In this document: piece by piece, positions 13,941 to 18,456 of the stretch
How the letters are laid out: each line of letters starts with the position of its first letter
Numbering within the stretch: position 1 is the first letter of the stretch
DNA from: Thermohalobaculum sp039178805
GTDB lineage: Bacteria > Pseudomonadota > Alphaproteobacteria > Rhodobacterales > Rhodobacteraceae
Reading direction: 5' to 3'
Assembly: GCA_039178805.1 (NCBI GenBank)
Contig: JBCDFC010000086.1
Location: 1-18,456, forward strand
DNA length: 18,456 bases
Position numbers and translations under genes: made by a program
Notes under the pieces: model-generated
The model's input: only the letters and a program-made list of their open reading frames with translations
What the model was told of the DNA's origin: nothing
Database searches by the model: none

Positions 13941-14465
13941 CTAGGCGACGGCCGTCGCCGCCTCGCTGAACAGGCCCACCCGCATATCCTTCGTCACGTA
14001 GATAACCTCACCGTCGGCTTCCATGGTGCCGTCGGCGATGCCGAGCTTTAGTTTCCGATCGATGACCCGCTTCATGTCGACGGTATATCGGACAAGTTTC
14101 GCCGCAGGTGTCACCATGCCCGAGAACTTCACCTCGCCGACGCCGAGCGCACGGCCGCGGCCGGGCATGCCCTTCCAGCCGAGCCAGAAGCCCGTGAGCT
14201 GCCAGAGCGCGTCGAGACCGAGGCAGCCCGGCATCACCGGATCGCCCAGGAAGTGACATTTGAAGAACCAAAGATCGGGCTTCACGTCGAGTTCGGCGAC
14301 GACTTGGCCTTTGCCCGCCGGCCCACCATCCTCGGTGATCGAACTCACGCGATCCACCATCAGCATCGGCGGCGCGGGCAACTGCGCATTTCCGGGGCCG
14401 AAAAGACGGCCTTCGGCGCATGCGATCAGGTCGTCATAGTCGTACCGGTTCGCCCGCCCCTGCAT
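13941..14465 (-). CDS. fabA: 3-hydroxydecanoyl-ACP dehydratase / isomerase FabA
   Basis: Dehydrates 3-hydroxyacyl-ACP and isomerises trans-2- to cis-3-decenoyl-ACP, the branch point for unsaturated fatty acids. Numbered from the ATG at 14465 (174 residues), YDYDDLIACAEGRLFGPGNA (9-28), the hot-dog helix segment and the catalytic pair His71 (KCHFLGDPVMPGC) and Asp85 (GLDALWQ) are present; E. coli uses His70 and Asp84. The start is set by GGGG 6 bases upstream of this ATG. The frame is open further up to 14612, but that extension is unlike any FabA. First gene of a fabA-fabB-fabI operon, divergent from irr, with about 200 bases between the start codons that must hold both promoters. Confidence 0.96.
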   Translation of the reverse strand: MQGRANRYDYDDLIACAEGRLFGPGNAQLPAPPMLMVDRVSSITEDGGPAGKGQVVAELDVKPDLWFFKCHFLGDPVMPGCLGLDALWQLTGFWLGWKGMPGRGRALGVGEVKFSGMVTPAAKLVRYTVDMKRVIDRKLKLGIADGTMEADGEVIYVTKDMRVGLFSEAATAVA

Positions 14466-14662
14466 CATCTTCCCCGGAAACCGTGCGCCCCGCGTTGTGA
14501 GGCCAATCGGCGGGCTGCCTAGCACCGCATACTGAGGCGTACAAGACGCACTGTTTTTCCGCCGCATACCGGGACTTACAGGCCCATTCCGCAGGTTTTG
14601 CGTCCGGCCCACAACCTATGCTATCTGTCAAGGCAGTGCGCGCGGACTATATGAAGGTTATA

Positions 14663-15097
14663 ATGACACGGCTCGATCATAGCGTTGTGCAACCGGAAGA
14701 GCGGGCGAGGACTTGGCTTGCCAGCGCCGGACTGCGGCCAACCCGTCAGCGTCAGGCGCTCGCGGCGCTGCTCGTCGGCGATGGGCGTGACCGGCATGTG
14801 ACGGCCGAGTGGCTGTTCGAGGCCGCTCAGGCAGCCGGGGAGAAGGTGTCACTCGCCACCGTCTACAATACGCTCCACAGCTTCACGCAGGCCGGGCTCC
14901 TTGCGGAAGTGCGGGTCGATGGCAGCCGCAGCTATTTCGACACCGATGTGTCCGACCATCCTCACTACTATTGGGAGGACGAGGGCCGCGTGAGCGATGC
15001 GCCGGTGGATGCCGTGCGCGTGGAGAGCACCGCGCCGGCGCCCGAGGGTGCTGAGATCACCAAGATCGACGTTGTCGTGCGCTTGAAGCGCGTCTGA
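14663..15097 (+). CDS. irr: Iron response regulator Irr (Fur family)
   Basis: A Fur-superfamily transcription factor that in alphaproteobacteria senses haem/iron status and controls haem synthesis, iron uptake and storage genes. The 144-residue protein has a winged helix (about 13-80; LRPTRQRQALAALLVGDGRD, HVTAEWLFEAA, KVSLATVYNTLHSF) and a dimerisation domain with SYFDTDVSDHPHYYWEDEG (90-108). His99 and His101 sit where Irr proteins have their His-rich metal/haem site. There is no N-terminal GCPWHD-type haem regulatory motif and no cysteine at all, so no Cys4 zinc site. The ATG at 14663 is chosen for AAGG 5 bases upstream; ATGs at 14651 and 14618 lack one. It diverges from fabA, a layout known from Rhodobacteraceae. 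I could not place the promoters with confidence. Confidence 0.92.
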   Translation: MTRLDHSVVQPEERARTWLASAGLRPTRQRQALAALLVGDGRDRHVTAEWLFEAAQAAGEKVSLATVYNTLHSFTQAGLLAEVRVDGSRSYFDTDVSDHPHYYWEDEGRVSDAPVDAVRVESTAPAPEGAEITKIDVVVRLKRV

Positions 15098-15190
15098 TAG
15101 GTATCGAGCGGCTCAGCGTCCCAGAAAGCGCCATCTTTTACGGCATGCTAACCTACGGGTGCGTCACTGCGCCGGACGTGGAGGCTGCGC

Positions 15191-16213
15191 GTGAAGCTGA
15201 TTGTTCAGATCCCCTGTTTCAACGAGGCGGAGACGCTGCCCCAAACGGTGGCGGACATTCCGCGCGATGTGCCGGGTTTCGACACAGTCGAAGTGCTGAT
15301 CGTCGATGACGGCTCCACCGATGGCACAGCGGACGTCGCGCGACGGATCGGGGTCGACCATGTTATCCGCCATCCGCGCAATCTCGGCCTCGCCCGTACT
15401 TTTGCCCGGGCCCTCCGCGAAAGCTTGAGCCGAGGCGCCGATGTCGTCGTCAACACCGATGGCGATAATCAGTATGACGGCCGCAGCATCCGTGAGCTTG
15501 TGAGACCGCTCCTCGAGGGGCGCGCCGATATCGTCATCGGCGATCGCGGTACCGACCGTATCTCGCATTTCTCGTGGCTGAAGCGCCTGCTGCAGCGAAC
15601 CGGCAGCCGCGTCGTTCGCACGATCTCAGGCCTCAAGATCAAGGATGCCGTATCGGGCTTTCGCGCCTATTCGCGGGAGGCGGCGATCGCAACCAACGTG
15701 ATGTCCGAATTCAGCTACACGATCGAGACGCTGATCCAGGCTGGCAACAACGGTATGGCGGTCATCTCGGTGCCGGTGCGTACGAACCCGCAGACCCGGG
15801 AGTCGCGCCTTTTCAAGAGCATCCCGAGCTTTCTCTCAAAGCAGCTCATCACGCTCGTTCGCTCCTATGTGATGTATTATCCGCTCCGCGTCTTCACGGC
15901 ATTGGGCCTCGTGCTGATCACTGTGGGTTCGCTGCCGGTGATGCGCTTCGTGATCTACTTCCTGCTGGGCGATGGCGCAGGTCGGCTGCAATCGCTGGTC
16001 TTGGGCGGGGTGTTCATCCTCGTCGGCGTCATCACTTTGACCCTCGCGCTGTTGGGTGACGCGGTCGCAATGAACCGCCGATTGCTGGAGCAAACGCTCA
16101 AAAGCGTCCGCCGTCTCGAGCTCGAATCTGCGCGGCGCGAGGAGGAGGTTCAGCAAACGGCAGAACGCGAAGCCAAGCCCGCGGTTTCATTGCCAAAGCG
16201 CGGCGCCGCTTAG
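15191..16213 (+). CDS. GT2 family membrane glycosyltransferase (polyprenyl-phosphate sugar transferase-like)
   Basis: Predicted to move a sugar from a nucleotide donor to a polyprenyl phosphate or other membrane acceptor. Residues 1-225 are a GT2 catalytic domain: IVQIPCFNEAETLPQTV, VDDGSTDGT (38-46), RNLGLARTFA, the NTDGDNQY metal site (DGD at 90-92), IVIGDRG and VSGFRAYSREAA. Two membrane helices follow (about 231-255 and 266-290), then a charged, probably coiled tail (295-330) rich in Glu and Arg on the cytoplasmic side. This order resembles GtrB/DPM1-like transferases but lacks a GtrA domain, unlike the gene at 985. The start is GTG at 15191 with GGAGG 6 bases upstream. It follows irr by 93 bases on the same strand; a functional link is not evident. 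Confidence 0.87.
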   Translation: MKLIVQIPCFNEAETLPQTVADIPRDVPGFDTVEVLIVDDGSTDGTADVARRIGVDHVIRHPRNLGLARTFARALRESLSRGADVVVNTDGDNQYDGRSIRELVRPLLEGRADIVIGDRGTDRISHFSWLKRLLQRTGSRVVRTISGLKIKDAVSGFRAYSREAAIATNVMSEFSYTIETLIQAGNNGMAVISVPVRTNPQTRESRLFKSIPSFLSKQLITLVRSYVMYYPLRVFTALGLVLITVGSLPVMRFVIYFLLGDGAGRLQSLVLGGVFILVGVITLTLALLGDAVAMNRRLLEQTLKSVRRLELESARREEEVQQTAEREAKPAVSLPKRGAA

Positions 16214-16220
16214 CGGCCGG

Positions 16221-16361
16221 GTTCTGACGGAACGCACCCATCCACGTCATCCTCGGGCTCGAACCCGGGGATCCGACATCCCAACGCCATCCGCCGTCGA
16301 TGCCCGGGCCAAGCCCGAGCATGACGTTAGGATGTGAGGTCCAAAGGTGCAGGAGAACGGG
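16221..16361. repeat. Dispersed palindromic intergenic element, fullest copy (copy 3)
   Basis: Two hairpins in opposite orientation: ATCCTCGGG/CCCGGGGAT (16249-16257, 16264-16272) and ATGCCCGGG/CCCGAGCAT (16300-16308, 16314-16322), each with one mismatch. The left flank (GGTTCTGACGGAACGCACCCA) matches copy 1. The right flank (GATGTGAGGTCCAAAGGTGC, then AGGAGAAC) matches copy 2. The outer ends show weak inverted similarity (GTTCT...GCACC...ACGTCAT), as expected of a small nonautonomous mobile element. Confidence 0.7.
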
Positions 16362-16407
16362 CGCCGAGCCGCGCGGCGCAGGGTTGCTGTGTGGAGGCAA
16401 GGCTCGT

Positions 16408-17082
16408 TTAGCGCGGCCAGAGCTCTCCCGCGTCCACGCCCCAAAGCACGGATTTGGGGACCCAGCCCACCACCTCGCCTGCTTCGATCTCGCACCAACT
16501 TCGCGAGCACTGCCTGAGATCCGCCACGACGCCCGCCTCCACTTCGGCGCGAAGCGAGGCCTCGGGCTCGGCGGAGGCGAGAAGCCGCGTCATGTCGGTC
16601 GTCACCAAAACGGTGCGCCTGCCGGTCAAGAGCGAGTGGTAGACCCAGCCGCTCGCATTGTCGCTGTCGACGATCTGCCGCCAATCCTTGTGCTCGCCGA
16701 TCACGCGCACAGGCAGGCCCGAACGACGGAAGACCCAGTCCATGCGGTATTCGAGCCCCGGCCCGCGGCGCACATTGATCTCGTCCGAGCGGAGCGAGAC
16801 GTATCGCGGCAAGGGCAGATTGGTGACCGGTCCGACACCGATCCCTCCCGCGCGCGAACCCCCAAGCGGGCCGGCAGGCGATGTCGGCGACGACAGAGGT
16901 GCCGGCGCTTGCAGGGTGCTGCCCTGTCCCAGCGCGTCTGCTGAGAACAGAAGTCCGATTGCGATCAACCCGGCGGACCGGGCTGCCCACGACCCAAATC
17001 GCGACCCAAGTCGTGATCCATGTCGCAACCCGCGTCGCGATCCGTCACTCGGGGTTGGCATCCGCGTGCCAGGCCGTCTCAT
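16408..17082 (-). CDS. Exported protein with two bacterial SH3-like domains
   Basis: A 224-residue protein. It starts with a long Arg-rich segment (1-33) and a hydrophobic stretch (SAGLIAIGLLFSADALG, 37-53), a signal peptide with an extended n-region or an anchor. A Pro/Gly/Ser-rich linker runs to about residue 90. The first SH3-like domain is about 93-155 (YVSLRSDEINVRRGPGLEYR, WRQIVDSDNASGWVYHSLL). A second, more divergent one is about 160-215 and ends in WCEIEAGEVVGWVPKSVLWG with Cys192 and Cys197. Such proteins are thought to bind cell-wall or protein ligands in the periplasm; the ligand is unknown. The ATG at 17082 is chosen for AGGAG 7 bases upstream; the frame is open to 17160 without a site. 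The n-region is encoded by a 12-base tandem repeat. It converges on the glycosyltransferase gene across a palindromic element. Confidence 0.85.
   Translation of the reverse strand: MRRPGTRMPTPSDGSRRGLRHGSRLGSRFGSWAARSAGLIAIGLLFSADALGQGSTLQAPAPLSSPTSPAGPLGGSRAGGIGVGPVTNLPLPRYVSLRSDEINVRRGPGLEYRMDWVFRRSGLPVRVIGEHKDWRQIVDSDNASGWVYHSLLTGRRTVLVTTDMTRLLASAEPEASLRAEVEAGVVADLRQCSRSWCEIEAGEVVGWVPKSVLWGVDAGELWPR
16990..17049. repeat. 12-bp imperfect tandem repeat, about five units, inside the SH3 protein gene
   Basis: Successive 12-base units on the plus strand read GACCCAAATCGC, GACCCAAGTCGT, GATCCATGTCGC, AACCCGCGTCGC and GATCCGTCACTC. On the coding strand they give a four-residue period (DGSR-RGLR-HGSR-LGSR-FGS, residues 13-31). 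Because 12 is a multiple of three, unit gain or loss would keep the reading frame. Confidence 0.7.
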
Positions 17083-17249
17083 CAAGGCGCTCCTGCCGAA
17101 TCCTGCTCTTCCAGACCGGCTGAGACCGGTTTCACGCACTCTCATAATCCACACTCGCACTCCGCTGACACAGATACGCGCAATTTCCTTTCAACGCCGT
17201 GCAGGGCGGTCTACCAATCGCATCGGGCCAGAATATGGGGAAAATTGGG

Positions 17250-18236
17250 ATGAGCCGGAAGCGCCTGACCGTTGTCGTCACACGGAAATTGCCGGAACCC
17301 GTCGAGACGCGACTGCGAGAACTCTTCGAGGTACGCCTGAACGAGGCGGACACGCCGATGACGAGCGCCGATATCGGCGACGCGATCGCGGGCGCCGATG
17401 TCCTGGTGCCGACGCTTACCGATCGCATCGATGCAGGTCTCCTCGCCCGCGCGGGCGACCGCTTGAAACTGATCGCGAATTACGGCGCGGGCGTGGACCA
17501 TATCGATGTTGAGACCGCGCGCTCCCGCGGCATTCTCGTCTCGAACACCCCCGGCGTGCTGACCGAAGACACGGCCGATATGACCATGGCGCTGATTCTC
17601 GCCGTGCCGCGGCGAATCGCCGAGGGTCAGGCGCTGATGCAGTCGGGTGACTGGCAGGGTTGGTCTCCGATGGCGATCATGGGCCACCGGATCTGGGGCA
17701 AGCGCCTCGGCATCGTCGGCATGGGCCGGATCGGACAGGCGGTCGCCCGCCGGGCCCGCGCCTTCGGTCTGCAGATCCACTATCACAACCGCCGGCGCCT
17801 GCACGAAGACATCGAGACCGAGCTCGACGCCACCTATTGGGAGAGCCTGGATCAGATGCTCGCCCGCATGGATATCGTCAGCGTCAATTGCCCCCATACG
17901 CCCGCGACGTTCCACTTGCTCTCGGCTCGCCGCCTCGCGCTCCTCAAAGCCAGCGCCTACATCGTCAACACAGCGCGCGGCGAGGTGATCGACGAGAACG
18001 CGCTCACCCGCATGCTGGTCAGAGGCGAACTTTCGGGCGCGGGCCTCGATGTGTTCGAGCGGGAGCCCGGCGTGAACCCGCGCCTCATGGGCCTGTCGAA
18101 TGTCGTCCTGCTGCCGCATATGGCCTCGGCGACCGAGGAAGGGCGCCTTGAGATGGGTGAGAAGGTCATCATCAACATCAAGACCTTCGCCGACGGCCAC
18201 CGCCCGCCCGATCAAGTCCTGCCGGCGATGCTCTGA
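17250..18236 (+). CDS. D-isomer-specific 2-hydroxyacid dehydrogenase, glyoxylate/hydroxypyruvate reductase type
   Basis: A cytoplasmic NAD(P)H-dependent enzyme predicted to reduce glyoxylate, hydroxypyruvate or a related 2-oxoacid. The 328-residue protein has the substrate-side motif ANYGAGVDHIDVETARSRGI (76-95) and the Rossmann motif GMGRIG (157-162). The catalytic triad is Arg243 (NTARGEVID), Glu272 (FEREP) and His290 (LLPHMASAT). The NRRR segment (180-183) after the second strand, with Arg rather than Asp at the key spot, favours NADPH. Similar proteins are annotated as D-glycerate dehydrogenase, but the substrate is not settled by sequence. The ATG at 17250 has GGGGAAAA about 9 bases upstream; in-frame starts at 17199 (GTG) and 17235 are less likely. 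The next gene follows after about 36 bases and may share the transcript. Confidence 0.9.
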   Translation: MSRKRLTVVVTRKLPEPVETRLRELFEVRLNEADTPMTSADIGDAIAGADVLVPTLTDRIDAGLLARAGDRLKLIANYGAGVDHIDVETARSRGILVSNTPGVLTEDTADMTMALILAVPRRIAEGQALMQSGDWQGWSPMAIMGHRIWGKRLGIVGMGRIGQAVARRARAFGLQIHYHNRRRLHEDIETELDATYWESLDQMLARMDIVSVNCPHTPATFHLLSARRLALLKASAYIVNTARGEVIDENALTRMLVRGELSGAGLDVFEREPGVNPRLMGLSNVVLLPHMASATEEGRLEMGEKVIINIKTFADGHRPPDQVLPAML

Positions 18237-18274
18237 CCGGGGCACCGCCACGTCCATGCTCGGAGAACCGCGTG

Positions 18275-18456
18275 ATGGATCTTCACGCCCTCGATACCGT
18301 CGTTATCCGACCGGCCGTGGCGGCGGATGCGCCGGTCGTCGCGCGGATCCATGGCGATGCCTACGATCACACCTACGGGCTGACCGGCGATGATTTGGCC
18401 GAGGCGCGGGCCGAGCGGGCGGCGCGCTGGCCCCGGATCCTGGGTGGGGAGACGCC
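18275..18456 (+). CDS. GNAT-type N-acetyltransferase, N-terminal part (3' end outside window)
   Basis: The frame runs from the ATG at 18275 off the end of the window (60 complete codons). The start MDLHALDTVVIRPAVAADAP, followed by VVARIHGDAYDHTYG, has the first strand and helix of GNAT acetyltransferases (IRPA-x-ADAP-x-VARI). The acetyl-CoA-binding loop lies beyond the window, so substrate and even catalytic competence cannot be judged. GGAG at 18262-18265 serves either this ATG or the GTG immediately before it (18272). It probably shares a transcript with the dehydrogenase. Confidence 0.7.
   Translation, partial: MDLHALDTVVIRPAVAADAPVVARIHGDAYDHTYGLTGDDLAEARAERAARWPRILGGET

Noticed and set aside
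11717..13969. A 750-codon open frame on the plus strand across the fab genes.
   Set aside because: It is the antisense shadow of fabI and fabB, whose active-site residues are all intact on the minus strand. Its translation is Arg/His/Ala-rich with no domain pattern.
16990..17049. A CRISPR-like array.
   Set aside because: The repeats are 12 bp, directly adjacent, without spacers, and lie inside a coding sequence.
1..18456. tRNA, rRNA, phage, integrase, transposase, toxin-antitoxin or defence genes.
   Set aside because: None recognised on reading both strands; the gene content is core metabolism, envelope and regulation.

Overview
This is high-GC chromosomal DNA from an alphaproteobacterium, most likely in or near the Rhodobacteraceae. 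The best clue is the block at 11765-15097, where fabA, fabB and fabI run leftward and an Irr-type Fur-family regulator diverges from them. That arrangement is familiar from Rhodobacterales. Other clues are an IalB-family periplasmic protein, a glutaryl-CoA dehydrogenase of alphaproteobacterial type, and GC-rich intergenic palindromes of the ATCCCCGGG-N5-CCCGGGGAT kind. Genus-level placement cannot be made from the sequence alone.

Layout. 1-465: 3' end of glutaryl-CoA dehydrogenase, followed by a hairpin terminator and about 500 bases without a convincing gene. 985-2166: a GT2 glycosyltransferase fused to a GtrA-like membrane domain. 2248-2682 (minus): a secreted DUF2147 protein, divergent from an EamA-family transporter (2920-3801). 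3826-4884 (minus): a Rhizobium etli-type L-asparaginase, convergent with the transporter. 5132-5809 (minus): an ECF sigma factor with no anti-sigma gene beside it, divergent from an IalB-family secreted protein (6011-6553). 6619-7854: rlmN, followed by a repeat-filled gap. 8231-8659: mscL. 8795-9989: a tightly spaced pair, a FlaR-like P-loop kinase and a cysteine-containing protein of unknown function. 10071-11426: a membrane-anchored arylsulfotransferase-like protein. 11765-14465 (minus): fabI, fabB and fabA. 14663-15097: irr. 15191-16213: a second membrane GT2 glycosyltransferase. 16408-17082 (minus): an exported SH3-domain protein. 17250-18236: a D-2-hydroxyacid dehydrogenase. 18275-end: a truncated GNAT acetyltransferase.

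Functional themes. The fab cluster is the one clear pathway: FabA and FabB set the unsaturated branch of anaerobic-type fatty acid synthesis and FabI completes each elongation round. Several other genes also concern the envelope: two polyprenyl-phosphate-type glycosyltransferases, MscL, IalB, the SH3 protein and the ASST-like protein. The rest is housekeeping metabolism and translation.

The window looks like ordinary core chromosome. I found no phage, integron, CRISPR, toxin-antitoxin or defence locus, and no RNA gene. The most unusual signals are non-coding. They are a dispersed palindromic element with conserved flanks beyond its core (7888-8052, about 11599-11671, 16221-16361), and a short motif GGTCWGACC that occurs exactly three times, always between genes. 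Among proteins, the least understood are the coupled pair at 8795-9989 and the orphan ECF sigma factor.
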